64,000 nucleotides of DNA from Acaryochloris sp. CCMEE 5410 (GCF_000238775.2 NZ_AFEJ02000001.1:620001-684000), one strand, 5' to 3'; positions 46,150 to 55,787 are shown, counted from the first letter of the stretch. The notes: a model not told the origin generated them from the letters alone. Numbers and translations: made by a program.

Positions 46150-46875
46150 ATGAACTCTCTGATCCAAAATCTCTCATTACTAAGTCAATCAAAGAAAAAT
46201 ATTACAAATAAAAATACTGGAGAAAAAATCATTGATATAGCTCCCTTAAAAGCACTCTATATCCCAATACCTAAAGTTGCTTGTTCTAGCATCAAGAGAG
46301 CAATAGCAAATTTTCTAGAAATCGAGATACCTAACAATGGGATGAACATTCATAAAGCACATTTTTCATTTGTAAACAAAGAAAAACTTGATCAGTATGA
46401 AAGCTATTGGAAGTTTTGCTTTGTCAGAAACCCCTGGGATAGATTAGTGTCTTGCTATTCAGAGAAGATAAAATCTGACAAAAACTTTTTTGGCGAAACA
46501 GGTAGTTTTGTGAACGGTGTTCATAAAGGGTTTTTAAAATATAAAATCTTTGAAGCAAATATGCCCTTTAGCGAATTCCTGAAGGCGGTTGCAAGCATAC
46601 CTGATCAGGAGGCGGAGCAACATTTTCGTTCTCAATATACATTTTTAACTGATAGCTCTGAGAATATTATTGCTGACTTTATAGGGAGATTTGAGAGATT
46701 AGAAAAGGATTTTATTTATATCCTTGATACTTTGAATGCTTCTTCGGCGTTAGAGCTACCTCAGTCAAATAAAACATATCACAAGCATTATAGAAAATAT
46801 TATACAGATGAATCGCTCGCCTTATTTCAGGCAAGATACTCAAAAGATATATCGTTATTTGGTTATGAATTCTAA
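46150..46875 (+). CDS. carbohydrate sulfotransferase (Sulfotransfer_2-like)
   Basis: 241 aa. The PAPS 5'-phosphosulfate site is LYIPIPKVACSSIKRAIANFL (36-56), and the 3'-phosphate site is FCFVRNPWDRLVSCYSEKI (89-107). This IPKVACSS...VRNPWDRL pair is diagnostic of the Sulfotransfer_2 (HNK-1/chondroitin-type) family. It would sulfate a hydroxyl group of the growing polysaccharide. It is a different subfamily from the two P-loop sulfotransferases at 51385 and 52338. Confidence 0.88.
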   Translation: MNSLIQNLSLLSQSKKNITNKNTGEKIIDIAPLKALYIPIPKVACSSIKRAIANFLEIEIPNNGMNIHKAHFSFVNKEKLDQYESYWKFCFVRNPWDRLVSCYSEKIKSDKNFFGETGSFVNGVHKGFLKYKIFEANMPFSEFLKAVASIPDQEAEQHFRSQYTFLTDSSENIIADFIGRFERLEKDFIYILDTLNASSALELPQSNKTYHKHYRKYYTDESLALFQARYSKDISLFGYEF

Positions 46876-46928
46876 ATCAATAAGAGAATGCTGGCTATGC
46901 TTGATTTTATGAACTATGTTTCGAACTT

Positions 46929-48056
46929 ATGAGTGAACGAACCCCTAAAATTAGTGTTTTGATGTCAGCTTACAATGGCTCTCCTAAGTATTTGCGGGAA
47001 TCCGTTGATAGTATATTAAGTCAAAGTTTCACCGACTTTGAATTTATTATCATTGATGATTGCTCATCGGACGATAGCTGGTCTATCTTATGTGACTATG
47101 CAACTCGCGATTGCAGAATTCGATTGCTCCGTAATCCACAAAATATGGGCCTCACAAAATCTTTAAATAAAGGTTTAAATCTTGCTCAAGGTCAGTATAT
47201 TGCTCGTCAAGATGCTGATGATATTTCAATGCTAAACCGTTTTGAGAAACAATTCACCTGGCTAACTCAACATACCGAGACAACCTTAGTCTCTTCTGAA
47301 ATTCAAAGAATTAAACCCGATGGCACCTTTGGTAATGTAAGCAACAGAGCCTGTTTGTCCGAATTGTTACCCTGGAATTTGCTTTTTCACAATCATCTAG
47401 GTGGCCATAGTCAAGTAATGTTTAGGCGTCAGCCTGTACTTGACCTGGGTGGTTACAACGAAGCTTATCGGTATAGCCAAGATTATGAACTTTGGTGTCG
47501 ATTAGCTAAAACTGGTGAGATTGTCATACTGCCAGAAGTCTTACTCCATCAGCGATTTCACAGTACTAGCATTTCTAGTATTAAACGAGCTGAGCAGAAT
47601 AAGTTGGTATTTAGCCAGGTAACACGAAATATCGAGCAGTTGACTGGGAAAGTACTTTTACAAAAAGAAGCTGAAAATCTGCATCGTCTGTGGTCGACTA
47701 ATCAAAAGACCCAGATCAATCGATTCCCTCCAACTGAAATGGCTAAGCTTCTTAATCAACAACTCAGTTTTATCTATCTCGCCTATGTGACTAATCAGGC
47801 TGACTCCATTAGGCAGCCTCTGCGTACTTTGATCGGACAAAAATTTTTAGATTGGGCCAATAGGCTAAGTTTACGCAAACAGCTATTAGTCAAATTCAAA
47901 ATTTATGGGTTTGCGCTTTTCTGGTCTCCCAACTTAGTGGTTACACAATGGATAGAAAAGCTTAGAAATAAGGCAGAACTACTGACAAATCGGATACCAA
48001 TTTACACTATTCGAAATAATATTGCGGAGATTTGTAAGAGTGCAAAAGTTCTCTAA
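46929..48056 (+). CDS. family 2 glycosyltransferase
   Basis: 375 aa. ISVLMSAYNGSPKYLRESVDSILSQSFTDFEFIIIDDCSSDDS starts the fold, and GQYIARQDADDISMLNRFEKQFTWL holds DADD at 95-98. EAYRYSQDYELWCRLAKTGEI follows. The C-terminal 110 residues are helical and not conserved. It resembles its neighbour at 48060 over the catalytic core, suggesting a tandem duplication. It is separated from that gene by 3 bp. Confidence 0.9.
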   Translation: MSERTPKISVLMSAYNGSPKYLRESVDSILSQSFTDFEFIIIDDCSSDDSWSILCDYATRDCRIRLLRNPQNMGLTKSLNKGLNLAQGQYIARQDADDISMLNRFEKQFTWLTQHTETTLVSSEIQRIKPDGTFGNVSNRACLSELLPWNLLFHNHLGGHSQVMFRRQPVLDLGGYNEAYRYSQDYELWCRLAKTGEIVILPEVLLHQRFHSTSISSIKRAEQNKLVFSQVTRNIEQLTGKVLLQKEAENLHRLWSTNQKTQINRFPPTEMAKLLNQQLSFIYLAYVTNQADSIRQPLRTLIGQKFLDWANRLSLRKQLLVKFKIYGFALFWSPNLVVTQWIEKLRNKAELLTNRIPIYTIRNNIAEICKSAKVL

Positions 48057-48059
48057 TGT

Positions 48060-49061
48060 ATGACTTCAGAAAGATTAAACAACTTATTACCTGAGATGCC
48101 CCCAATGGTTAGTTCTACCCCTGTCATTTCTGTAATCATGCCTGTTTATAACTCTATAAAATATCTAGATAAAGCGGTCAACAGTATCCTATCCCAGAGC
48201 TTCAGGGACTTTGAGTTTTTAATTTTTGATGATGGATCTACTGATGGTTCCTTGAAGAAACTACAGCAATATGCAAACCAAGATAAGAGAATTCAATTGT
48301 TTACCCAGGAGCATAGGGGTTTAACGATATTACTTAACGAAGGGCTGAAAAAGGCCACAGGCAAGTATATTGCCCGAATGGATTCAGACGATATTGCCTT
48401 GTTAAATCGATTTGAAACCCAACTCACTTTTTTAGCTGAGAATCCAGAGTGTGTGGCAGTAGGTTCAGAAATCCTGAGAATTGATCCAGAGGGTTTACCC
48501 ATCGGTATTAAAGGACAACCAACCAAGCATGAAGAAATCCTCCAAGCTTTATTGAATGGTAGAGGAGGAATAATTAACCACCCTAGTGCGATGTTCCCTC
48601 GTTCTGCGCTTGAAGCAATTGGTGGATACCGTTGCGACTTAGAACCGGCAGAAGACTTTGACTTATTTGTTCGTCTTTCTGAGATTGGAACACTGGCGAA
48701 TCTTCCTCAAGTGTTGATTAAGTATCGCCTGCATTCTCAGAGAACAACTTCTCTTAGGAGAAAAATTCAGCTGGAAAAGGTTCGTGAGATTGTGTGTCAA
48801 GCGTGGTGTAAACGGGGAATGGGTGAACCTCCCAGAGATTTACTAAAAAGCCAGCCGGTTTTATCTCCCAGGGAAAGTAGAAAACAATGGGCTCAAACAG
48901 CCATATCTCAAGGATATTTTATTACTGGTTTAAAGCATTTCATTATTCTCTTAATCAATAGGCCTTATTCCCTAACCACTTGGAAGATGGTGTTAAGGAG
49001 CTTAAAAAGCTCAATTAAGCAAAGAAACTTAGTCAATTTTGTTAATTCTGCTTCGAGGTAA
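48060..49061 (+). CDS. family 2 glycosyltransferase
   Basis: 333 aa. VISVIMPVYNSIKYLDKAVNSILSQSFRDFEFLIFDDGSTDGS and GKYIARMDSDDIALLNRFETQLTFLAENPECVAVGSEI show the GT-A core, with DSDD at 108-111. GGYRCDLEPAEDFDLFVRLSEIGTLANLPQVLIKYRLHSQRTTS closes the catalytic domain. It begins 3 bp after the preceding stop. The core is similar to that of its upstream neighbour. Confidence 0.9.
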   Translation: MTSERLNNLLPEMPPMVSSTPVISVIMPVYNSIKYLDKAVNSILSQSFRDFEFLIFDDGSTDGSLKKLQQYANQDKRIQLFTQEHRGLTILLNEGLKKATGKYIARMDSDDIALLNRFETQLTFLAENPECVAVGSEILRIDPEGLPIGIKGQPTKHEEILQALLNGRGGIINHPSAMFPRSALEAIGGYRCDLEPAEDFDLFVRLSEIGTLANLPQVLIKYRLHSQRTTSLRRKIQLEKVREIVCQAWCKRGMGEPPRDLLKSQPVLSPRESRKQWAQTAISQGYFITGLKHFIILLINRPYSLTTWKMVLRSLKSSIKQRNLVNFVNSASR

Positions 49062-49068
49062 ATATGAG

Positions 49069-50160
49069 ATGAACCTAGGCGTCAGTATTATTATTTGCTG
49101 TTTTAACAGTGCTCAGGAGCTGCCCCAGACACTTCAGAAGCTAGCATTGCAGCAATTCTCCTCAGTTGTGCCCTGGGAAGTGATAGTTATTGATAATGCT
49201 TCAACGGATGCAACAGCAGAAGTTGCCCAATCCCTCTGGCCGAAATCTACTTCAGCACCGTTAAGGATTATCTATGAGCCAAATTTAGGTCTAATCAATG
49301 CCAGATATAGAGCGTTAGCAGAAGCTAAATATGAAATTCTTAGTTTTGTCGATGACGATAACTGGGTTTGTTCAAATTGGGTACAGACCGTTTCAGAGGT
49401 AATGTCTCAACATCCTGAGATTGGTGCCTGTGGTAGCCATAATATTCCGGTATTTGATGGAGAAAAACCTTGGTGGTTTGACCTAAGTTCGAGGAGTTAT
49501 GCAGTGGGCAAACAAGGACCTGAACAAGGAGGCGATATTACTGAGTCAAGAGGGAGGTTAATTGGAGCAGGACTAACGATTCGAAAGTGCGCATGGCAAC
49601 AACTTGTTGATAAAGGATTCAACTCTTTACTAGTTGGTTGCCAGGGAAAAGCTTTGAATCGAGGAGAAGATACAGAACTAACATTTGCACTTACGCTAGC
49701 TGGTTGGCGGTTATGGTATGAGCCCCGACTAACTCTTCAGCATCACCTACAAGCAGAACGTCTGCAGTGGTCATACTTACGCCGTTTGCGTAGAAATGGA
49801 GGAAAAGCAACTATTGGCTTTGATCCTTACCGATTTGCGTTTGAAGAACGGGGGAGTGAACATCATATTTCTTTCTGGTGGAATGTCACTCAGAAATCTG
49901 AACACAAGGTTGAGCGGCAAATCTGGTATTTTCAGGCCGTTTCAGTCCTGAAAGAGTTACTTCGGACACCAATAAAATTGTTTACCTCTTTTTTATGTCC
50001 AATGGAAGGAAACTTAGATGCCTTAAAAATTGAGACAAAGATTGGCCGATTAATAGAGCTATTAAATAGTCGAACGGCATACGATATGAATATTCAATCT
50101 GTCAAAAATGCTTCATGGAGGAGGAAGCAGCCGGAGCAACATATGCTATTAAAGCAATGA
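49069..50160 (+). CDS. family 2 glycosyltransferase
   Basis: 363 aa from ATG 49069, eight bases after the preceding stop; TTG 49039 would overlap the upstream gene by 23 bp. GVSIIICCFNSAQELPQTLQKLALQQF starts the fold, and YEILSFVDDDNWVCSNWVQTVSEVM holds the VDDDN acidic motif. GRLIGAGLTIRKCAWQQLVDKGF and GEDTELTFALTLAGWRLWYEPRLTLQHHL follow, as in GT2 enzymes of the chondroitin-type subgroup. The donor sugar is unknown. Confidence 0.88.
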   Translation: MNLGVSIIICCFNSAQELPQTLQKLALQQFSSVVPWEVIVIDNASTDATAEVAQSLWPKSTSAPLRIIYEPNLGLINARYRALAEAKYEILSFVDDDNWVCSNWVQTVSEVMSQHPEIGACGSHNIPVFDGEKPWWFDLSSRSYAVGKQGPEQGGDITESRGRLIGAGLTIRKCAWQQLVDKGFNSLLVGCQGKALNRGEDTELTFALTLAGWRLWYEPRLTLQHHLQAERLQWSYLRRLRRNGGKATIGFDPYRFAFEERGSEHHISFWWNVTQKSEHKVERQIWYFQAVSVLKELLRTPIKLFTSFLCPMEGNLDALKIETKIGRLIELLNSRTAYDMNIQSVKNASWRRKQPEQHMLLKQ

Positions 50161-50223
50161 TTTCATGCAGTAAAAAAATGTCTTGCAATAAATAGTTGAT
50201 CTAACTTTTTTAAGTAAGAAAAG

Positions 50224-51216
50224 ATGAATTTATCAGATTTTTTAATAAAAAATACAATAATTAGAAAAGATAAAGGAGCATTTGTTTTTGTAATTCCAGT
50301 TCGAAATCCTCGGGATCAAAAGGTTGTCGATTACAGCTGTATTGAAGCAGTATTACATGAGACAGTAAAATCACTTGTTCAACAAACTTATCTTCACACC
50401 CATATTGTTATTGTCTGCCATAAGATCCCTCCATGGTCGAAGTCAATAGGAAGTAAAGTGACTTTTTTAAACGTCTCAAATATCCCAACATTTCCTCCAG
50501 ATGAAAATCCTGTGAGAGTAGATAAGGGATTGAAATATATTATTGGTATTTTGTATGCAAAACATAATCTAAATCCATTTTTGATTATGCCAATCGATGC
50601 AGATGACTATGTAAATATAAGGCTTGCTAGAAAGTTGGTGAATAAAGGTCAATTCAATAAAAATTTAGATGGATATATTCTAAAAAAGGGATTACATGTA
50701 AACCTCGAAATTGCCCCTGACTACTCAGTTGATTATGAAGCGGCTTATGTGGTTAGAGAATTTGATCGAACCTGTGGATCCTGTAGAGTTTTTAAGACAG
50801 ATGCTCTAATCAAATCAATAGAAACAATTGATAGTGACATAGCTAGTAAATTTAGCTGTTGGCCATTGCGATCGCAAAACGCATCTGTAACAGTTCCTGC
50901 AGAGCCGGTAGTGTGGCTTAGTAATATTTCTCAACCCCATTATTTAAGTGAAAATAACATTGTCAATATTTTAGGTCGGCATATCAATCAAAGCGCTTAC
51001 TTTAAATTGGTACCTCTTAACTTCATAGGTGCAGCCAAAGGATGTGGTCACGGTAATCATGATGGTCCCAAGCAAGGTAAGATTCATATGGATAAAAGTA
51101 TTGGCACTATTTCTGTTCAAAAATTTTGTAGTGACTTTGGAATACTCAATCAAAAGGATAGTCAACCAGTCCACAAAAAAGTAAATTTGAGATTTTTCAC
51201 TAATGGATTCCCATAG
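50224..51216 (+). CDS. putative glycosyltransferase, GT-A fold
   Basis: 330 aa. VFVIPVRNPRDQKVVDYSCIEAVLHETVKSLVQQTYLHTHIVIVC looks like an N-terminal nucleotide-binding strand and helix, and FLIMPIDADDYVNIRLARKLV holds a DADD acidic site at about 122-128. The rest (GYILKKGLHVNLEIAPDYSVDYEAAYVVREFDRTCGSCRVFKTDALI) recalls the Rhamno_transf (PF11316) group. It lies alone, after a 63-bp gap, and a hairpin with a T-run follows its stop. Family assignment is moderate. Confidence 0.65.
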   Translation: MNLSDFLIKNTIIRKDKGAFVFVIPVRNPRDQKVVDYSCIEAVLHETVKSLVQQTYLHTHIVIVCHKIPPWSKSIGSKVTFLNVSNIPTFPPDENPVRVDKGLKYIIGILYAKHNLNPFLIMPIDADDYVNIRLARKLVNKGQFNKNLDGYILKKGLHVNLEIAPDYSVDYEAAYVVREFDRTCGSCRVFKTDALIKSIETIDSDIASKFSCWPLRSQNASVTVPAEPVVWLSNISQPHYLSENNIVNILGRHINQSAYFKLVPLNFIGAAKGCGHGNHDGPKQGKIHMDKSIGTISVQKFCSDFGILNQKDSQPVHKKVNLRFFTNGFP

Positions 51217-51219
51217 TTA

Positions 51220-51251
51220 TAGCTTTGTGTATACAAACTAGTTTAATTTTT
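51220..51251 (+). terminator. possible intrinsic terminator
   Basis: TAG-c-TTTGT (51220-51228) pairs with ACAAA-CTA (51233-51240) around a GTAT loop, with one bulged C. TTTTT follows at about 51247-51251. It starts directly after the stop of the 50224 gene. Confidence 0.4.
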
Positions 51252-51384
51252 AACCTCAGAGCATGAGAGTATTTCCGGCTTTTTCTAGTCTACATTTTAT
51301 TTTTGCAGATTATATATTCTTTCGGAATCATAAAAAGTTTCAGAAAATTCACCTATTGAAAATTTGGTGAGTAGAGCAGTAGTT

Positions 51385-52332
51385 ATGAATGAAAATATCT
51401 TAAGTTCTCAAAGAAACACAACTGTCAAACCGATCCAATGGTCTAACGTCTTGAGCTGGGCGACTGAAACTGCGAAACAAGATCGGCACTCGTATAAAGC
51501 TCACCCAAGATCCCTCTCTATCCAACGATTAAAGGCGATGTGGACGCCTAACTTGCACCAACCCCTATTTATTATTGGTTCTCCTCGTTCAGGCACAACG
51601 TTTTTGGGAGCTTGTATTGCTGAACTACCAGAGATTTCATATCATTTCGAGCCGGTAGCATCCAAAGCTGCAGCTCGGTATGTCCATGCCGGAGAGTGGG
51701 AATTAAGCAAAGCTAAGAGCTTTTATCGAGCGGTGTATGCCTGGTTGATGCGACTTCATTTTGATGCAGATTTACGTTTCGCGGAGAAAACCCCCCGCAA
51801 TTGCTTTCTAATCAACTTCTTATATCAGATTTTCCCTGATGCTCAATTTATCCATATTATTCGAGATGGGAGAGATGCGGCCCTCTCCCATAGTCAGAAA
51901 CCCTGGTTACAGGCCGCTTCTGCCCAGTCCGGCAAGAGAGAGTCAAGCGGCTATCGCCACGGACCCTATGCCCGTTTCTGGGTTGAACCTGAAAGAAAAG
52001 ATGAATTTGAATCTACCAGTGACATACACCGCTGCATTTGGGCCTGGAGACGCCATACTGAAAGCATTTTGGCACAAGCCCAGCACTTACCCAAAAGTCA
52101 ATATTATGAACTTCGTTATGAAGCTTTCGTCACTCGTCCCCATGAAGAGGCTGATCGTTTGCTGAACTATCTGAATATTGTTCAGCTTAGCTCCCGAGAA
52201 CGTCTACAAAAGGCTTTTGCTCGTGTTAATTCTCAGTCAGTGGGGAGATGGAAAGATGCATTGACTCCCGAACAGGTTAAACAGATAGAACAGGAGGCAG
52301 GTCAAATGCTTCAAACATTGGGGTATCTGTAG
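51385..52332 (+). CDS. sulfotransferase family protein
   Basis: 315 aa from ATG 51385 (TTG 51364 and GTG 51367 are alternatives). The P-loop-like 5'-PSB motif is LFIIGSPRSGTTFLGACIAELP (about 61-82). The 3'-phosphate segment is FIHIIRDGRDAALSHSQKPW (about 154-173), and the intermediate LRFAEKTPRNCFLINFLYQIFPDAQ is typical of Sulfotransfer_1/3 enzymes. It uses PAPS in the cytoplasm to sulfate a sugar. It is followed after 5 bp by another sulfotransferase. Confidence 0.88.
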   Translation: MNENILSSQRNTTVKPIQWSNVLSWATETAKQDRHSYKAHPRSLSIQRLKAMWTPNLHQPLFIIGSPRSGTTFLGACIAELPEISYHFEPVASKAAARYVHAGEWELSKAKSFYRAVYAWLMRLHFDADLRFAEKTPRNCFLINFLYQIFPDAQFIHIIRDGRDAALSHSQKPWLQAASAQSGKRESSGYRHGPYARFWVEPERKDEFESTSDIHRCIWAWRRHTESILAQAQHLPKSQYYELRYEAFVTRPHEEADRLLNYLNIVQLSSRERLQKAFARVNSQSVGRWKDALTPEQVKQIEQEAGQMLQTLGYL

Positions 52333-52337
52333 GGATC

Positions 52338-53300
52338 ATGAAAGACATACAAAAAGTATCTGAAACCATTCAGGATCCAATTTTCTTAGTGGGCTGTCCC
52401 CGATCAGGTACAACCCTCCTTCAGCAAATGTTGGATGCCCATCCCGATGTTGCGATCGCACCCGAAACATTTTTTATCCGAAACTTTTGGCTGCAGCAAG
52501 AAAAATACGGCGACTTAGCAGAAGACCATCATTACCATCAGCTCGTAGAAGACATTGTTTCGTTGCCAGAATTTCAGGAAATGGCATTAGATCCAGAGGT
52601 ATACCGAGCAGCTGCCTGGTATTCTTCGCGAAGTTACCCTTTGCTTTTACGCCTCCTCTTGGAGCAATTTGCCCAGAAAAGGGACGTAACTATCGTTGGG
52701 GAAAAGACCCCCAACCATTTGCTGTATATATCCATACTCCAGCAATTTTTCCCTAGTGCCCGCTTTGTCCATATTGTTCGGGACCCCCGAGCTGTTGTTG
52801 CATCCTGGCAAACTGTTCCATGGACAACAGGAACCCTAGCAGGTGATGCAGCAGTATGGCGACGTTATATGTCAGCGGCAAGAGAATACCCGGCTGCGTT
52901 AAAGCCCTCATTATATTCACTGCATTACGAAGCCCTCATTGAGAATCCGGAAACTACCTTAAAAGCCCTTTGTCAATTTCTCCAGATTCAGTTCGAACCT
53001 GCCATGCTGGCATTTCACCTACGACCGACTCATACGGTTAATGCGAAGCGTGAACCTTGGAAAATCAATGCGAAAAAGCAACTCTGCCAAACCTCCTTGA
53101 GACGCTGGCAATCTACATTATCCAACTCGATGATTGCTGAAATTGAGGCGGTGGTTTGGCCAGAAATGATGCATTTTGGTTATAGCCCGATCACAAACCG
53201 TGTAGTCCTCGCCACTACAAAAGTTTCTCAGATCGTGCAAAGTAAGTTTCAAAGGGCGATATCACGCTTAAAATCTCCAACCCTTGGGCTATTGAGATGA
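52338..53300 (+). CDS. sulfotransferase family protein
   Basis: 320 aa. The 5'-PSB motif is IFLVGCPRSGTTLLQQMLDAHPDVAIAPETFFI (15-47). VGEKTPNHLLYISILQQFFPSARFVHIVRDPRAVVASW holds the catalytic-lysine region and the 3'-PB segment at about 142-156. The fold matches the previous gene, so this is a paralogous pair. Its last four bases overlap the next gene, GT4 53297. It probably sulfates a different position or sugar. Confidence 0.88.
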   Translation: MKDIQKVSETIQDPIFLVGCPRSGTTLLQQMLDAHPDVAIAPETFFIRNFWLQQEKYGDLAEDHHYHQLVEDIVSLPEFQEMALDPEVYRAAAWYSSRSYPLLLRLLLEQFAQKRDVTIVGEKTPNHLLYISILQQFFPSARFVHIVRDPRAVVASWQTVPWTTGTLAGDAAVWRRYMSAAREYPAALKPSLYSLHYEALIENPETTLKALCQFLQIQFEPAMLAFHLRPTHTVNAKREPWKINAKKQLCQTSLRRWQSTLSNSMIAEIEAVVWPEMMHFGYSPITNRVVLATTKVSQIVQSKFQRAISRLKSPTLGLLR

Positions 53301-54586
53301 AACTTGGATATTTGCATATTGGTTCTCCGGAACATGGGGTATGTCGCTATGGACGTTTACTAGCGGCAGAGGCGCGTAGATGGCCGACTCTTTCTGTTAT
53401 AGAAGCTGAAATAGAGCTAACGTTAGACCCTCAGCAAAACCGAGCAGCAATTATCAAAGCTGCAAGTCGTCTCTTATCAGTGGATATTGTTCATCTGCAG
53501 TACAGCATAAAAAACAACAAAGGCTTGTGGGGACGAGGTTGGAGCCAGCTGACTCATCTTCGACTTTTTAGACAGTACTGTACTCAACCCCTCGTCGTCA
53601 CGCTTCATGATGTGTATGACATCCCCCCTAGCCCAAGCAAAATGCTTGCTTATGTCTCCCGTGTTCTGCGCCGGTGCTCACCCAAGCTTATGGCTAAGAG
53701 CACTCCCCATCAATCTCACCCTCAGGCAAAGGGACTTTCCTTCGGGAGTTTGATTGACTTCATTCGACAATACCGCTGGCTTGTACAGGGAGAGATACTT
53801 AGAATCCCCGATGACATCTCTTTGTATTGGCTATTGCGCCAGGTCAGATTAGTCTTTGTCTCCTCTGAGGAAGAGAGAAGGCGATTGAGCCACGATGAGA
53901 TAGGTTCAATTACAGTGATTCCCCACTTTGTTGAACAACGATCGCCGACTCATTCCAAGACAGAAACTCAGCAGGCATTAAACCTACATGGCTTTCAGGT
54001 GATTACCCTTCTCGGGTTTATTCATGAACGTAAAGGGCATCAGTTATTGGTTAAAGCACTTTCCCATCTCCCAGAACAAGTCATCGTGGTTTTTGCTGGA
54101 GGCGCGAGTCCTGGTAATGAACATTTTGTCCAAAACCTCCTAGCCCTAGCAGAAGCAGATGGCGTTGCCCATCGCTTACGCATCACAGGTTTTTTATCTG
54201 AAGTTAATTTAGAACGCTATCTGGTGGCTACAGATTTAGCTGTTTGCCCCTTTCAATCCTTTGCTGCTTCCGGATCACTCTCAACTTGGATCTCTGTTGC
54301 TCGACCGCTATTAGCGTTTGATCTTCCACAAATTGCGGAATATAACCGAATTGCACCAGACGCGTTTAAAACATTTCAACCCTACACCCCAGAAGCGTTA
54401 GCTAGCGAGATTAAGCACTTATTATCCACAGGGATAACAGCAACAGATGTAGCTGTCGATCGCCTCAGGCAAAGACTGTTATTGCCAGTCACGTTTAATC
54501 AACATTTCGTTCATTATCAACAAGCTGTAGCTGCCCCTAACAAGACGATGATTCGTCCTGCCCAGGGCATTACAGCTAGTTATTAA
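53297..54586 (+). CDS. family 4 glycosyltransferase
   Basis: 429 aa GT-B protein. MKLGYLHIGSPEHGVCRYGRLLAAEARRWP starts the acceptor domain, and VDIVHLQYSIKNNKGLWGRGWSQLTHLRLFRQYCTQPLVVTLHDVYDIPP carries HLQY and TLHD, common in GT4. The donor domain begins VITLLGFIHERKGHQLLVKALSHLPEQVIVVFAGG. TDLAVCPFQSFAASGSLSTWISVARPLLAFDLPQ stands in the place of the usual E-x7-E motif. It overlaps the preceding sulfotransferase gene by 4 bp. Confidence 0.82.
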   Translation: MKLGYLHIGSPEHGVCRYGRLLAAEARRWPTLSVIEAEIELTLDPQQNRAAIIKAASRLLSVDIVHLQYSIKNNKGLWGRGWSQLTHLRLFRQYCTQPLVVTLHDVYDIPPSPSKMLAYVSRVLRRCSPKLMAKSTPHQSHPQAKGLSFGSLIDFIRQYRWLVQGEILRIPDDISLYWLLRQVRLVFVSSEEERRRLSHDEIGSITVIPHFVEQRSPTHSKTETQQALNLHGFQVITLLGFIHERKGHQLLVKALSHLPEQVIVVFAGGASPGNEHFVQNLLALAEADGVAHRLRITGFLSEVNLERYLVATDLAVCPFQSFAASGSLSTWISVARPLLAFDLPQIAEYNRIAPDAFKTFQPYTPEALASEIKHLLSTGITATDVAVDRLRQRLLLPVTFNQHFVHYQQAVAAPNKTMIRPAQGITASY

Positions 54587-54608
54587 GTTTGGAAGAGACA
54601 AATCATAC

Positions 54609-55787
54609 ATGCATTTCCCTACATCTATAGAGAACGAATCGAAGCAGTGTCAGGTTGCCAATGGAGCCATTGGCGAGAGATCTGATCTGAAAATGACTAT
54701 TTACTTTGCCCCCCAGTATCTATCCATTAATCCCTATCAAAAACAGTTGGCTAGCTCCCTAGAAGATCTGGGGGCTCGAGTTGAGGGGGTAAATGGGATG
54801 ACGGTATTTTTGCCCAAGGCAATCAAATCTAAGAACCTTAACGTTGTCCATTTGCATTGGTTACATCAATACTATCGAGCCCCAGAGTTCAAGAAATTTC
54901 CTATCTTCAAGGTTTTAAGATTCCCGTTTGCAGTATTGACCCTTATAAAATTTCTGTCAGGCTTAATTTTTTTGAAGGCTGTGGGCATCAAAATTGTCTG
55001 GACTGCCCATAATCTTAAGAGCCATGAGGCTTTATTTCCTCTTCTAGACTACGTTTGCAGACTGATTGTTGTGTATTTATCGGATGCTGTAATTGCTCAC
55101 GGCCCTGCTGCTAAGGCTGCGATTGCCAGACGATATCAACTCAAGAAATTAGAGAAAATACGAATAGTCCCCCATGGAAATTACATTCAGTCCTACGACA
55201 ACTCAGTCGCTCAGCCTGAAGCCCGTCAAGTTTTAGGCATCGAAAATACAAGCCTTGTCTTTCTCTTTTTGGGCTTAGTCAGACCCTACAAAGGAGTAGG
55301 GGAATTAATTGAAGTTTTTAATCAGATAGAGCACCCTGATAAAACCCTCATCATTGCTGGAAAAACCTTAAACGATTCTTTCTCTCAAGAGATCAAAGCC
55401 AAAGCAGAAACCCAAACTAACATCAAGTTTATTCCTGGCTTTGTCCCAGATGAGGAAATTCAAACGTATATGAATGCCAGTGATGCGGTCGTTTTTCCTT
55501 ATCGTGATGTCTTAACATCAGGGGCAATGATCTTGGCGATGTCTTTTGGTAAGCCTTGTATTGCTCCAAGCATTGGTTGTGTCCAAGAGATCTTAGATCC
55601 TGCTGGCGCTTTCTTATACGATCCTGGTCAAACGAATGGTTTGTTGAAGGCAATGGAGCAAACCACTTGCAAAAAAAACGACTTGCGATCTATGGGAGCG
55701 CATAATCGCTGCTTGGCAAAACACTGGGACTGGACGGCTATTGCGCAACAAACCCTGGAAATATATTTACAGATATCAGGTGCTTAA
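54609..55787 (+). CDS. family 4 glycosyltransferase
   Basis: 392 aa from ATG 54609; an internal ATG at 54693 is closer to the conserved start MTIYFAPQYLSINPYQKQLASSL. HLHWLHQYYRAPEF and VWTAHNLKSHEALFP occupy the acceptor domain. The donor domain begins LVFLFLGLVRPYKGVGELIEVFNQI. DAVVFPYRDVLTSGAMILAMSFGKPCIAPSIGCVQEIL is the nucleotide-sugar site. An AGAGAC-type ribosome-binding site precedes the first ATG. The sugar is unknown. Confidence 0.87.
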   Translation: MHFPTSIENESKQCQVANGAIGERSDLKMTIYFAPQYLSINPYQKQLASSLEDLGARVEGVNGMTVFLPKAIKSKNLNVVHLHWLHQYYRAPEFKKFPIFKVLRFPFAVLTLIKFLSGLIFLKAVGIKIVWTAHNLKSHEALFPLLDYVCRLIVVYLSDAVIAHGPAAKAAIARRYQLKKLEKIRIVPHGNYIQSYDNSVAQPEARQVLGIENTSLVFLFLGLVRPYKGVGELIEVFNQIEHPDKTLIIAGKTLNDSFSQEIKAKAETQTNIKFIPGFVPDEEIQTYMNASDAVVFPYRDVLTSGAMILAMSFGKPCIAPSIGCVQEILDPAGAFLYDPGQTNGLLKAMEQTTCKKNDLRSMGAHNRCLAKHWDWTAIAQQTLEIYLQISGA

